Shown here: in pieces, positions 34,415-47,523 of the stretch
Position numbering within the stretch: position 1 is the first letter of the stretch
How the letters are laid out: each line of letters begins with the position of its first letter
Translations under genes and position numbers: made by a program
From: Pelecanus crispus
Taxonomy: Eukaryota; Chordata; Aves; Pelecaniformes; Pelecanidae
DNA length: 64,000 nucleotides
NCBI RefSeq assembly: GCF_030463565.1
Contig: NC_134675.1
Coordinates: forward strand, 19,117,862-19,181,861
Direction: 5' to 3'
Notes under the pieces: model-generated
What the model was told of the DNA's origin: nothing
The model's database searches: none
What the model saw: only the letters and a program-made list of their open reading frames with translations

Positions 34415-34510
34415 TGTGGTGGGTTTGACCTTGGCTGGACACCAGGTACCCACCAATCCACTCTATCACTCCCCTTCCTCAACTGGACAGGGGGAGAAAA
34501 ATACTCCTTG
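34415..34510 (+). mobile_element. LTR-D fragment
   Basis: The segment begins TGTGGTGGGTTTGACC and continues with ACCAGGTACCCACC and a CTCTATCACTCCCC block, the start of a common avian LTR type. A second copy of the same start is at 46409. The rest of the LTR is not recognisable. Confidence 0.6.
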
Positions 34511-35238
34511 CTTTGTCGCTTTTTTGTCCCTTTTCTTTTGCCCTTCCTTTCTTCCGTAATGAATAATGTAATGTATGAAACTGCTTGCTAGTATTTACTA
34601 CAAAGTTATAATTCATAACATATTACTTGAATTTTATTATATGACTGTTTGTGATAATCAGTATGAACTAAAAGAACAATTCATTCACCAATGATAGTTT
34701 ATTGAACGAGGCATTAACATTTTCACTATCCTGATATTTTATATGCAATCCTTAGCAATGTGAATAAATGTATTTCAGAAATGCTTATAAATTCTTATGT
34801 CACTCATTAATTGCCTGATAAGCTTGAATCAAAAGGAGCCATTAACAAACTACTTTTAATACATTTGATTTGATGAAAATTTCTCAGATTATGTTGACAT
34901 TCTCCTGGTAGGTCCCTGTTGGCAGCTTCATACTGTATATTACATGCATGTCAACATGTAACAGCAACAGTATATGCGGGTTCTTTTAAATTAAATGTTT
35001 GAAAAACATTAGTGTGCAGTTGGGTAATCTCGTCTTTGGATGTGTTGAGTGCACTGTTCTCCCATGAGCTGATGCTGGATAATTTGAGCTTTGAGAGGAG
35101 GGTTGGACTGCAGTGCCTTCAGAGCTTTCTTTCTAAATTATTTCCTAAATTATTTTACAGCTCTATGGTACTCATTAGCTTATCACTGAAGATTGGGCTA
35201 TTAGTCCATGTACTGTCCAATGCATACTATTTATAGGG

Positions 35239-35843
35239 TGTTGTGGTTTAGCCCCTGTCAGCAAGCAAGCTCCACACAGCCACTCACTCACTCCCCCTGC
35301 CCTGGTGGGATGGGGGAGAGTATCGGAAGGGTAAAAGTAAGAAAACTCGTGGGTTGAGATAAGAACAGTTTAATAATTGAAATAAAATAATAACAATAAT
35401 AATAAAAATAAAATAAAATAATAATAATAGTAATAAAAATTGTAATGAAAAGGAGAACAACAAGAGAGAGAGAAACAAAACCCAGGAAAAAACAAGTGAT
35501 GCAACCGCTCACCACCTGCTGACCGATGTCCAGACAGTCCCTGAGCAGCAATTGCTGCCCCCTGGCCAACTCCCCCCAGTTTATATACTGAGGATGACAT
35601 CATATGGTATGGAATAGCCCTTTGGTCAGTTTGGATCAACTATTCTGGCTGTGCCCCCTCCCAGTTTCTTGTGCGCCTGGCAGAGCATGGGAAGCTGAAA
35701 AGTCCTTGACTAGCATAAGCAGTACTTAGCAACAACTAAAACATCAGTGTGTTATCAACATTATTCTCATCCTAAATCCAAAACACAGCACTATGCCTGC
35801 TACTAGGAAGAAAATTAACTCTATCCCAGTCAAAACCAGGACA
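35239..35843 (-). mobile_element. Solo LTR-B, diverged
   Basis: This full-length copy starts TGTTGTGG on the plus strand and ends AGGACA. The flanking pentamers TAGGG and TAGGA differ by one base, fitting an old target duplication. The triplet tract is expanded and the TGACGTCA site is mutated to TGACATCA. Confidence 0.88.
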
Positions 35844-38800
35844 TAGGATTACTAGAATATATTCAACATATCTTTTTAGATCCATGATGTTTTTTTAATG
35901 TTACATTTATACATAACTTATTACAAGTTTAATTGTGCATCACTGAGAATATGCATATTTTATAGAGACCATTAATGCCTGGAAATACAGCAATACATTC
36001 ACAATAAGTACCCATGTTTAATGTAAAGATGTATTCCGTATCTCATTTTGAAAAAATCTGGCCTATAGTGCCTTTGTGCACCACTCCCACCCCCAGGAAA
36101 GCTCCTCAAATGTTGTGTAAGTTATGGTTTAAAGTTGCTTTGCAGTTTATTTGTAGCTCAAGGTTTCTTAGAACCTTCTGTGTTCTCAGGGATGACCTGG
36201 TAGTTGCTGTCCCTCTGCTCTCCTGCTTTGTTTTAGGTGTCAGGCTCTCCTTTTCCTGCCTTGTCTTCCTTTATAGCTTTTTTTTTTTTTTCACTTGCTT
36301 TTCCTTCCCCTGACTTTTGCATCTGGCTTTATTTGGTGTCCTCCAGGGCATGTCTCAGTGTCAGGAGGCAAATTTGGTAAGGTGGGCTGGTATCACAGCC
36401 TGTGATTTTTGGGAACCATTGCCACAGAGAAGTACTAGGAGCAGATACGGACAGGGAAGAAAAGAAAGATGATTAACAAGCTACTGCCCTCACTGCCTGA
36501 GTTAGGACTTGGTGGCAGCCAGAAACTAGTACCTCACATACAGATGAACTATTGACTATATGGTGATGGGATCTTGCCCTGTGGGAAGCAGCAGTTCCTG
36601 GCTCCTGCTGAGTTCCTTCCAGCAAGTTCAACCACTGACTTAGAAAAGAAAAATACTATCTGACATCTAATCCTTGACAAGTTGCTGACCCTTGCATCTG
36701 AAGGATGAGAGGAAGCTATTCTCAGTGTTCACACAGTTCTTTTCTCTATAAGCAGTAATTCTTTGTCCACAGCCTTAAAAAAAAAAAAAAAGTTTGGGAT
36801 GAGGATAGAAAGTTCAGTCTCATTTCTGTGTATAAGAAGTCCCTTTTACAAATTATTGAATTCAGACATGTCTGGGGTGAATGTAACAATTGTTTAATAA
36901 TGTGAAGCCTTAAATTATATCCAGCTGATTCTGTAGGGGGATTTTGCAGGCAGGAAGAAGCTAATTATCCAAAGCTGCATCCAGATCAAGATTAGGCTTA
37001 TTAGCTCACACACTGTAAGCTTGATAGCTCTAAAGTGGTAACTGACATACTTTTTTTACATCATTTGTGAGTATGTGCTATGCTGTAAGAAGGTACTTTT
37101 CCAGCCTGCTCAAGAAACAACTTTTTGCCTGCTCATTAATCAATTATGCTTTTCTTGAGAAAAGGAATGTAACCTAACATAATACTCCAACAATTACTGC
37201 AAAAACAAAATCTAAGTAGAAGCTTTTCAGGTCCTGATTTAGGATTTTTGAATGCCTTTTCATATTATGGATGCTGGCTCTTAGATGAAAAAGTTCTATT
37301 GGTAATAAACTTATGACTGTTTTTTTAATCTCAAAACTAGTCAGTCAACATGACCAGTATGTTGTCAGTGTTTTCATTGGTAGTAACATAAAGTCATCTT
37401 GATGGTATGAATATATTGAAGAATCATAGCTAGATTTTCATCATATTAAGGGCTAGCTGATTTGGTTCCTGAACTGTAAAGTGAAACTTACTGATAAAAT
37501 TCTAGATCAGCAAAGCTAACGAGTGTTTTATTATTGACCCTGTAGGGTTAGGATGTTCTCTGAGGAATTAAATCTTCAGCCACTATTAGAAAGTTAAGCA
37601 TGAGTATGAATGTGTATTAATCCTAATTTTGATTTAATTTAAACCAATAGGAATTTGCTGTTGAGTTCAATAACAGTTGGACTGGGCACCCATTGTCAAA
37701 TCCTGCAGGATTCTGCTGACCTCTACTAACCCCTCTTGTTTATATGGAAACTAAACGATCAGTACCATGGATTTGTAATGATTTACAGGAAAATACTCAG
37801 AATATGAATTGTCAGAAGAATTATCTTATTTCATTTTTAATTTACAACTTGACTTAACACACCAGTTAAAAGATTTCAGAGGTTATAGCCCATACTTAAA
37901 GTGAAGTTGATATCCCCTTCTAAAGTAACTTTAGGGAGGATGAAAGTCAGACTCATGAAGGAGTGGAAATAAACCTGTCACTGTGCTCTTAAGAAAGGTT
38001 GCTGCTAGGAAATTAATAAGTAAATACTTATTTGAAATTATAACAGGTAAGACATTTTGAGTTACCTGCAGACATATGGGATCATTGTGAAAGTATCTTG
38101 AGCTATTCAGAAACTTAATAAAATACTTTGAAAGTGAAGTTATTCCCAAGATCCAGTAGCATCCTTTTTTTTTCTTCCCCACACTGTTAAAGTTAACTGA
38201 GGAGAAAAAGTATTTTAGGATATATAAGGCCTATATCTGGTAGGAGAAATCCTTACTTCGGCAGCAACCTTCTTATCCTATATGACACTTCATACTGTTA
38301 ATGCAGTGTATCTGTGTTAAATGAGGTTGATCTATATGTGCTAGTTTTATAGAACTCATTTTTTTGCAGATGAGTCTAAAATACAGACAAAAAATGACAT
38401 CCCTCTGGCAGACAGAATTCATTTTCTGCAAGGGAATTTCATCTGTTGTGTGCACAAAAAATGTAATGCTCAAATAATGTTTTCTGAAAGTTGCCCATGT
38501 ACAAATGGAGAATGAAAAAAAAAACTTCCTGGGAAAAGCTTAATGTATAAAAGAAGTAGTAGATGGGAATTCTGATCTCACTGAAGTGATTTTTTTCCAT
38601 TGTCTTTTACAAGGTCAGTTTTCATCTTCAGTTTTCCAAAAATGGGCTACCCAGGTGAGTAAGTGAGATCTAACAAAAAATTTAAAGAAACATCATGGTA
38701 ACAGAGGTTGTCTACATTTTGAGCCTTTAAAAACAGTAAATTATTTACAGTCTGTATCTTTTCAGTTATCGTTGATTTTTGAAACATTAATGACAGCACT

Positions 38801-38961
38801 AGTGTCAATTCCTTTATGAAATGAAGCACCAATATAATTGTGAAATGAAATGGAAAAACAAGAAAACAAGGACAGGATGCTTACTGCTCAATTGACTGAC
38901 ATACACACAGCTTGAAAGGAAAGAAAACAGCAAATCCACTTCCTATTTGAGTCAAATGATA
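35844..38961. other. Intergenic sequence
   Basis: AT-rich DNA with no recognised gene or transposon. Only homopolymer runs (for example near 36280 and 36780) stand out. Confidence 0.4.
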
Positions 38962-39321
38962 TGTCCTGGTTTTTGCTGGGATAGAGTTAATTTTCTTCCT
39001 AGTAGCTGGCATAGTGCTGTGCTTTGGATTTACTATGAGAATAATGCTCATAACACACTGATGTTTTAGTTGTTGCTAAGTAGTGCTTACACTAGTCAAG
39101 GACTTTTCAGCTTCCCATGCTCTGCCAGCGAGAAGCTGGGAGGGGGCACAGCCAGGATAGTTGACCCAAAGTGGCGAAAGGGCTATTCCATACCATATGA
39201 TATCATCCTCAGTATATAAACTGGGGGGAGTTGGCTGGGGCACAGCAATCGCTGCTCGGGGACTGGCTGGGCATCATTTGGCAGGTGGTGAGCAAATGCA
39301 TTGTGCATCGCTTATTTTGTA

Positions 39322-39382
<61 letters not shown>

Positions 39383-39536
39383 TTCCCTTCCTTTTCTGTC
39401 CTATTAAACTGTCTTTATCTCAACCCACGGGTTTTACTTATTTTTTACCAATTCTCTCCCCCATCCCACTGGGGAGGTGGGGGAGTGAGCAAATGGCTGC
39501 GTGGTGTTTAGCTGCCTGCCGGGTTAAACCACAACA
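38962..39536 (+). mobile_element. Solo LTR-B, plus-oriented
   Basis: The LTR starts TGTCCTGG and ends ACCACAACA. No target duplication is clear (TGATA left, CCATA right). The CRE-like site has become TGATATCA. It contains a pure ATT triplet run at 39323-39383. Confidence 0.88.
39323..39383. repeat. (ATT)n microsatellite inside LTR-B
   Basis: About 20 uninterrupted ATT units. Other copies of the same LTR have short interrupted versions at the same place, so this is a local expansion of an LTR-internal triplet tract. Confidence 0.95.
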
Positions 39537-40681
39537 CCATAGTGCTAAAAAAAAGAACTAAAGATAATAACAGCAAAGTAAGTTGTCTGAAAAGGGCCGC
39601 AAATTCTCAAGGTAAAAAGGAGGAGAAGGCAAGTAACAAGATTATTGAAGAGATACAGAGCACATTATGGCTCTGTCAACCATATTTTGGGTAGTCTATA
39701 AATTTCAGCTTCTGCTAGAAAAAGAAAAAAATATCTTTTATTATTCACCTTACACAAAGAGTGTTATAAATTGCTTAAAATAAGTTGCTTTAAGCAATAA
39801 ATTGATTAAAAACCCCACCAAATTTCAACATTTCACTCTATTTCTTGCAGTAAAATTTCTGGGGTTTCTGTCAGGGTTTGATTACATTTGTAAAATGGGC
39901 ATACAACTCACTCTCCTGTGAAAAACAAACATATTTCTCTAATTATTATTAATGTGTTATATTTCCTAGGTCACTACTTTGAATTCTTGCCAATGATAGT
40001 ACTTGCCTACTTTTGTATAGTATCTAAAGACTTGAGGTGACAATAGTAGGTACAGCAAACATTGTGTTGTCTAATGTTGGTATGGGAAATGCTTCCTATC
40101 CCAGTAACTAATAACATAAAAATGAGATTTGATAGTATTATCATCTTAGTCTAATGTTGGTTGTGGTATACTATTAGTAGAGTCAAACCCTGCACGGTTC
40201 CCCTCAGATAAAAGTCTGTTAAGGCTTTTCCTAGCAACCAGGCAACAATCAACATTTAAGTGGGGTCTGACATGCATTTAAATGAAGGGTTTCAATTTGT
40301 GAGTCACACTATGAATTTACAGACTCCAGACCTTTCAGAATTCATAAAATTTTCAGGTTTTTGGGACATCTGTTATTTTGCTAAATCAAATCATCAAGCA
40401 AAGCCCTTTGTGTTCTCCACTAACCACGATTAACCATCTGGCAGATATCTGTAGATCTAGTTTCCCAAAACATAATTTCTTTCCAGTGCTAAGCCTAGGA
40501 GGATGACTAAGGGCCTCCATTGGCATCTCCTTTTTAGTTATTTTAAAAAATGACTTCCAGTGTTTCTGCCCAGTACTTAGCATCCTTATTTACTTTAGAG
40601 TATTTCCAGCAGATGGGGAAGAATGTTCCGTTTTCCTGTCATTCAGCACATTTCCAAAGAATGCTGATTTTTTTTTCTGGG

Positions 40682-41160
40682 TGTCCTGGTTTCGGCTGGG
40701 ATAGAGTTAATTTTCTTCCTAGCAGCAGGCATAGTGCTGTGTTTTGGATTTAGTAGGAGAAGAATGCTGATAACACACTGATGTTTTTAGTTGTTGCTAA
40801 GTACTGCTTATGCTAGTCAAGGACTTTTCAGCTTCCCATGCTCTGCCAGGCGCACAAGAAACTGGGAGGGGGCACAGCCAGAATAGTTGATCCAAACTGA
40901 CCAAAGGGCTATTCCATACCATATGACGTCATGCTCAGTATATAAACTGGGGGGGGTTGGCCGGGGAGCGGCGATCGCTGCTCGGGAACTGTCTGGGTAT
41001 CGGTCGTCGGGTGGTGAGCAATTGCATTGTGCATCACTTGCTTTGTATATTGTTATTATTATTATCATTATTATATTGTTATTATTATCATTACTATTTT
41101 ACTGTATTTCAATTCTTAAACTGTTCTTATCTCAACCCAGGAGTGTTTCTCACTCTTACT
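40682..41160 (+). mobile_element. Truncated LTR-B
   Basis: The copy has an intact 5' end, TGACGTCA and TATATAAA, but stops within the CACTCTTACTC segment and lacks the last about 90 bp. Confidence 0.85.
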
Positions 41161-42894
41161 CAGCTTTGCACTATACGTTTTGTGGCCCACTCTCAAGTTT
41201 TACCTAAGTAAGATTATTTTAAGGAGTGTTCTCAGCAGCCAGATTACTACATTTGCAGTGAAACAATTCTGTTCCAAGCCTGAGAAGTAGAGATAAGAAA
41301 TAAAATAGAAACATTTATCTAAACTTTGTTGTTAAATAATTATGGTAGCAGGAAGTCTGCCTTCCCATTTTTTTCATCAGCTGTTTCATCCAGATCAGGT
41401 ATTATATCAGTTCTGAATAGACTGAAGTCACTGTAGTTTAGAAAGCTCTCACAGGGTTTTCTGAACCTTTTAAATCTATGGTAAGAGAGGCCATGGGTAG
41501 TGTAGCTACATGCTAGGCCTCTCTGTGTGTGTGTCCTGGTTTCGGCTGGGATAGAGTTAATTTTCATAGAAAATTATTATGGAGGTCACAGAATAGGCTC
41601 AAATAACATTAGTGGGGAACTTCCGGGGAAGGACCATGGGAATAGGTCATGGTTTCTAATCTTTTGAGGCTGCAACACAGGCAGAAGCTGTTTCAGAGTG
41701 TATTCTGGAAGAGAGGGTATGGAAGGTCATGCAGTTCTCAGGGAGCTCATGATTTGGCAGGTGAATTCCCCCTTCACAAACATGCTCATAGCCTGTAGCT
41801 CCTGGCATCTTGCCTGTTTTTCTGGTTTGAAAAAGGAGGGATGAGTTACCATGTATAAAATTACCTCCGTCTGCAGTTCACCTCAAATAGTTGTTGAGCA
41901 GCTGCCACACTTTCTAGTTGGCCCTAAGCCTCAAACTCTGTGACAGAGAAACTTTTTTTCTGAAAGCACCAGGGAACATAAAATATATATTTTTTGTGGT
42001 TTTTTTTATATAAATACTTGAACTACATTGGAAATATTGTTCAGATACAAATTAGAGTTCGTCCTAAAGAGTAGGAGAAATATTTGGTTAAAAAGATATT
42101 TGTCTTTCTATTTTCACTTTCTACATTAAATCATTCAAAGCTTGTGGGTGCTGATTATCATATTTTCTCTTTACTTCTTGTAATGCTCTTCTCTAATGCA
42201 AACATTCATGTAAATATTGCTGCAAATGGATCTGTCATGCAGATAGATGGGTCTACTGTATTTCTTTTTACCTCAGGATTGTAGATGAGATCTAAAAAAA
42301 AAGAGTTTTAAAATTCTAAAACTCTGAAGAAAGTATTTAGAAAAATGCTTAAAATGCTTTATAATACTAACAAAACATCAAGAATTTATACTAAATGTAT
42401 CTTGAGGCTCTTGTGACATGAGACAAAAAGGGTTCTGAAAGGCCTGCTCTGCTGGTATGTTTTGCTGTCCATACACAACAGCATCCAGAGCTCTACAAAT
42501 GTTCTTTTTAAATTGACTGGAACATCTGAAGCTAAATCGCTTAGTTCTGACTGGCTCGATGTGCATCTACAGCGATTTCACACTATCATATGCAAGAATC
42601 CAAGCAGCTGTATTTTTCAACTGGCCTTACTATATCTGACCTACACCAAAAGCAATCTTTCATTTTAGAGAATATATTTAAATCTCTGACTTCTAAAAAT
42701 AGTAATGGGAATGAGGTAAGGGGTAAGAGATGCTCTGCAGGAGGAGCACTCTGTAAAAGATCCTTTGAAAGAGTGAAGCTATGTAACTGTTTAAAGAACA
42801 TGGTTGTCAAGAAACTAAAGCGTATGAGGAAGGACATTGATTTCTTAGTTTATACCATTGCTGACATGTTTGGAGGAGCACAGGCTGTTATCAT
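41161..42894. other. Intergenic sequence with a 36-bp LTR-B start
   Basis: Apart from the LTR-B start fragment at about 41531-41566 (TGTCCTGGTTTCGGC...), no repeat or gene is recognised. Confidence 0.4.
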
Positions 42895-43458
42895 TGTCGT
42901 GGTTTAGCCCCAGCCAGCAACTAAGCACCACGCAGCTGCTCGCTCACTCCCCCTACCCCGATGGGATGGGGGAGAGAATCGGAGGAGTAAGAGTGAGAAA
43001 CACTCCTGGGGTGAGATAAGAACAGTTTAATAATTGAAATAAAGTAAAATAGTAATGATAATAATAACAATATAATAACAGTAATAATAATATACAAAGC
43101 AAATGATGCACAATGCAATTGCTCACCACCCACCGACCGATACCCAGACAGTTCCCGAGCAGCGATCGCTGCTCCCTGGCCACCCCCCCCCAGTTTATAT
43201 ACTGAGCATGACGTCATATGGTATGGAATAGCCCTTTGGTCAGTTTGGATCAACTATTCTGGCTGTGCCCCCTCCCACTTTCTTGTGCACCTGGCAGAGC
43301 ATGGGAAGCTGAAAAGTCCTTGACTAGCATAAGCAGTACTCAGCAACAACTAAAAACATCAGCGTGTTATCAACATTCTTCTCCTACTAAATCCAAAACA
43401 CAGCACTATGCCTGCTGCTAGGAAGAAAATTAACTCTATCCCAGCTGAAACCAGGACA
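42895..43458 (-). mobile_element. Solo LTR-B
   Basis: A full-length 564-bp copy with a perfect 5-bp target duplication, ATCAT, at 42890-42894 and 43459-43463. The TGACGTCA site is intact. The sequence is very close to the ERV-B 5' LTR, so it is probably a recent insertion reduced by LTR recombination. Confidence 0.93.
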
Positions 43459-46408
43459 ATCATTAATTTAAAAAAAATAAAGCTAATACTTAGATAAAGC
43501 CTAAGGAATTATGCAGATGTGATGATTATTTTTTATCCACTGCTAAAATGCAGTCCCCTTCTAGGGTGGAACACAATAACTGTTAGAAAGGGCTTGTCAG
43601 CACAAGGGTTGTATGTGTGTTAATAGATGCATCCTGTCATTTCACAATGAGAAAGGTGAAGTTGTATGCATGGTACATAAGTAGGAAGGACAGGCAGTGC
43701 ATATGCAATGTATGTAAAATACTGATAAAATCCTACATTCAGAATAAAATGAGAATATGACAATATAAGCTTATGAAAATCAAATAGCAAGAACGTTAGT
43801 CTTATTTGGAAGACCCTATTGCATTGCAAAGACAATATGAAGGGTTTCAGTCTATTTGAGAATTAAAAGGCCCCAGGAGAGTAGCTCTACAGGGAAAACC
43901 ACCACCAGAGGTGTAAGAAAGAGAAAGCAGGCCTTTCACACTTGAATGGTTTCATCAGTGTTATTTAAAGCACCATTTATTTCATTCCTGAATGTTGTTT
44001 CACAGAGCTCACATAAAGAAAACACAATGGGGAATGAAGTTCATGACTTTTATGATTTTCATACCATAGTTGTATGGAGAAATGGGTGAATTTTACAGCA
44101 TGCTATCAGCAAATGTTCTTTCTGATCATGGATATCATAAATGGATAGCTTAGCCTTCCTTTATCCTTCTACAATGTGAGACAGTCCATATTAGGCAGAG
44201 TCAGGCCCAATTAACATATCTTTCTTTTACAGCTGGAGGATCTGAAGCAAGGAGATAAAAGGGAAAACCATTCCCTGCTACTCTGTAAGCTTCATTTCCT
44301 GCTGAGCCATTTTGATAACCAGAGCGACTGATATTAAAGGATAATGACACGGGAATACCACCATTTTCAGACATTAACTACAAACGGGCATCATATTTTC
44401 AATTTCAGAAAGCTACTTACAATATATATAGCTGAATCAAGAAACCAACCAAGACATCTGCTGTATCACCTTGACCAAACTGTTTCATTTCACTGCTGCT
44501 GTTACTCTTGCTACTCTATGTAGCCTGCTTATTTCAATTCTAAATTTTGGGGTTACAGGGTCTATTTATTGTAATGTATTTGAACAGTAGGAAGCACAAT
44601 GAGATTTAAATCTTCACTGGAATTTCCAGGTGCTACTTTGATATAAGTAAATCAACTGCACACAGTTAAATAAGTAGTCACATCTTACATATAACAGATG
44701 GGCCTTAGTGCAATTAGAGTCTAATGTAACAAGAATGAATAGCAAAAGATTTTCCTGCAGCTTGGGAGAGGACGGATGCAGTCTGATGCAATGCTGGCTT
44801 CTGCCACAAGCTGTACTTCCAGTTATGCTGACTGCAAAGTGAAAGAATATTTTGCATAATGGATTTGCATTTTTTTTTCTGTTTAAGCCAACCACACAAA
44901 TCACATCCTAAATGGTTTCTCTTTTATAAATCCCAGTACAGCTTACTGTCATGTGCCCTACTGCTCAGTGACATTCCACTCTATCATAAACGTATTTATT
45001 GGTGACTTTCTTAAACTCTTGCTAGAGACTATTAAAAGTATTTGCCAGTAAGATCTTAATTTAAATTGGATAAGTATTCCCAGAAAGTCAAAACTGTTAG
45101 CGCAGTCCTGGCACTATATGGCACAGCTGTATGATGCTAAGCAGTTTACATGCATATAGAACACATTCCTGAGGTGGTGCCTGAGCCAGCTATATTGGTG
45201 TTGGCCAGTATGAACAGTTGTAAACATGGACCTCACCTTTTCCTTCATAGGAAATGACAGAGGCAAACCAGCTGCTTTATGGAGTAAAAGAGCTGAAACG
45301 ACAGAGAATATGTCCTGAAAGGCTTAACCACAAGCACTAAGCACTAAGGCTAAGAAAAGCTTCCCTATAGAGTTACTGAAAAACAAGAGCCAGGGAGCCA
45401 GGGGTGTGAAAATCACTGTATGTTCACAGCAGAAGGTGGCCAGGAATCCACAAGAAAATGGAGAGTCACTGTTAGCATGACAATGGGAAGAGAAGGAATA
45501 AGCTCCTCTGGCTCTGCCTGGAAAGCAGGTTCCCATTTTTGAATGCAGAAACTGGAACTGTATTCTGGTGTTTGTTTCTTTGCATACAGGAAACATAACC
45601 CTGCATATATTCTTGAAAAATAATCAGATCAAGTCAAAGGCCATGCTGCTACCTCTCATGAATATCTTATTTTGATTTATTTGCTATTCACTTAGGATCC
45701 GGTAGCAATAGTTGCTTACACAACTACTGTGAAAACCTCCTTGAAGCTCTTGGTTTAGCTCAAAACACATAGTGAGCTTCACCTTGGGAACGTGTTATCT
45801 TGTGGTTGTTCCTCAGTTCCTTCCTTCCCCCTTGGCAACAGCTTTCCAGAGTGCCTCTGTATGGGCACATGGGACTCAGAACTCAACATGTGGTCATCTT
45901 TCCTTCCATTTTGTTGCTATGCTGCTCTGTTGTGCCGAACTAGGCACTACCGTTTCGTCTTTGCAGAGGGTTGGGGTGGCAAGTGTAAGCCTCAGGAAGC
46001 AAGTTCTGATTTAAAAATAATTTATCTTACTTAATAATCTATTGAGAACTCCACTGAAATAAGTGAAGGTAAAATACCATTTTTATAAAGGAAGTGACAT
46101 TTTCAGAGCACACAGCAGAATGGAATTGGTGCATCTGAGATAGCTGCTTTTGTTTTCCTAGATTTCAACATTCAGCTGACACTCCTTTACCATAAAAAAA
46201 AAAAAAACAACCCGCCCAACCACCCCACATCACCAAATATTCTTATTCAATTCAATGTTTTCTTACTCACTGTACAGACAAAACTACACACTCTGGGAGA
46301 CCTGCCCAGGAAGATAGGGTAATCAGTTTAAAAATGACAGACTGACAGTTTTAGTCCTAAAAAATAATGCCTGAACAAATGTATGTCATTACACTGAGGT
46401 GGTACATC
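43459..46408. other. Intergenic sequence
   Basis: AT-rich DNA without recognised genes or repeats apart from short poly-A and poly-T runs. Confidence 0.4.
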
Positions 46409-46580
46409 TGTGGTGGGTTGACCTTGGCTGGCACCAGGTGCCCACCAAGCTGTTCTATCACTCCCCCTCCTGATAAAACATCAGTGTGTTATCAACATTC
46501 TTCTCCTACTAAATCCAAAACACAGCACTATGCCTGCTACTAGGCAGAAAATTAACTCTATCCCAGCCGAAACCAGGACA
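46409..46580. mobile_element. Chimeric LTR fragment (LTR-D start joined to LTR-B end)
   Basis: Bases 46409 to about 46471 match the LTR-D start (TGTGGTGGGTTGACC...). Bases about 46472-46580 match the terminal 109 bp of plus-strand LTR-B, ending CCAGGACA. The join is abrupt. Confidence 0.7.
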
Positions 46581-47403
46581 CCTGTAAACAGAAAAAAGGA
46601 ATACTCCTGAGCAGAATTCAGACTTTTGAATAAATCCAGATGGCTGCCAAATAAAAAATGTCACTAGGTTGAATACCCAGGGAAAAAATCATTCTTTCCT
46701 ACAAAAGCAAGAGAAAAAAAAGGGGGAAATGACAGGAAAAAATCAGCCAGCAGATGTCTCCCGTCACGCAAATTGATTGTATAGAGAGGACACAGTGATT
46801 ATATATGTTTCTGGCTTCAAGTGATTGCACCTGAAATTCTGCTTTTTTAAGGAATTTCATTTGAAAGACAGTGTTATCTTTCATCAAAAATGGTTCATTA
46901 TTCAGCTTTGTCCACCCATGCTGCCTTAACACAGCACTGCTAAATAGGAAAACCAGAAAGATGATTACTTCCTTTCTGGGAATGCAAGTGTCTAGCCTAA
47001 GGCATGGGGGAATGTCTCTCCCTTTCTCTCTTGCCATAATATTGGAAACATTTGAAATTTGTTCCAGCCTCTTTGGGAAGCCAACACAGACTGCTCCTGT
47101 ATCCTTGTCTCCAGCATGGAACCACAGCAGGCAAAAAAATGGGTGCCACCACAGCTTGTACATGATTATATTAGGCAGCCCAGGAATCTCCTGGTCCCTG
47201 GACAGGCAGGGTAGCTCAAGAGATAAGAGACATTCACTCCCCTCTCAAAGCCAATAATAGCAATGGGGATCCTCTTCTACTCAGGAAAAAATGGAGTTGC
47301 AGCACGTGACCTGCCTCTTTTGAGGCATACCAGTTGATAGCAAAAATCTTGGTTTTCTTACCCACGTGAAAGGGCTAGAGTGGCAACAGGAGTTACAAAC
47401 ATT

Positions 47404-47523
47404 GCCTATGGCGATACCACCCTAAGAACACCCGATCTCGTCTAATCTCGGAAGCTTAAGCAGGGTTGGGCCCGCTGAGTACTTGGATGGGAGACCGCCC
47501 GGGAATACCGGGTGATGTAGGCT
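47404..47523 (+). pseudogene. 5S rRNA-derived sequence (retrocopy, joined to CR1)
   Basis: A 120-bp segment begins GCCTATGGCGATACCACCC and contains CCCGATCTCGTCT, ATCTCGGAAGC, AGCAGGGTTGGGCC and TACTTGGATGGGAGACCGCC, ending GTAGGCT. This is a near full-length 5S rRNA. The C box of the internal promoter is intact; the A box has one inserted base. It is directly followed by CR1 sequence, and the target duplication encloses both parts, so it arrived as part of a CR1 integration, not as a normal tandem 5S gene. Whether Pol III uses it is unknown. Confidence 0.93.

Noticed and set aside
34049..34591. Plus-strand open frame of 180 codons
   Set aside because: It runs into an LTR-D fragment at 34415, has no recognised motif and no splice-site support.
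39301..39400. Open frames of poly-Tyr or poly-Ile
   Set aside because: They are translations of an ATT microsatellite within an LTR.
46699..47163. Minus-strand open frame of 154 codons
   Set aside because: No family resemblance, no clear splice sites and no neighbouring exons.
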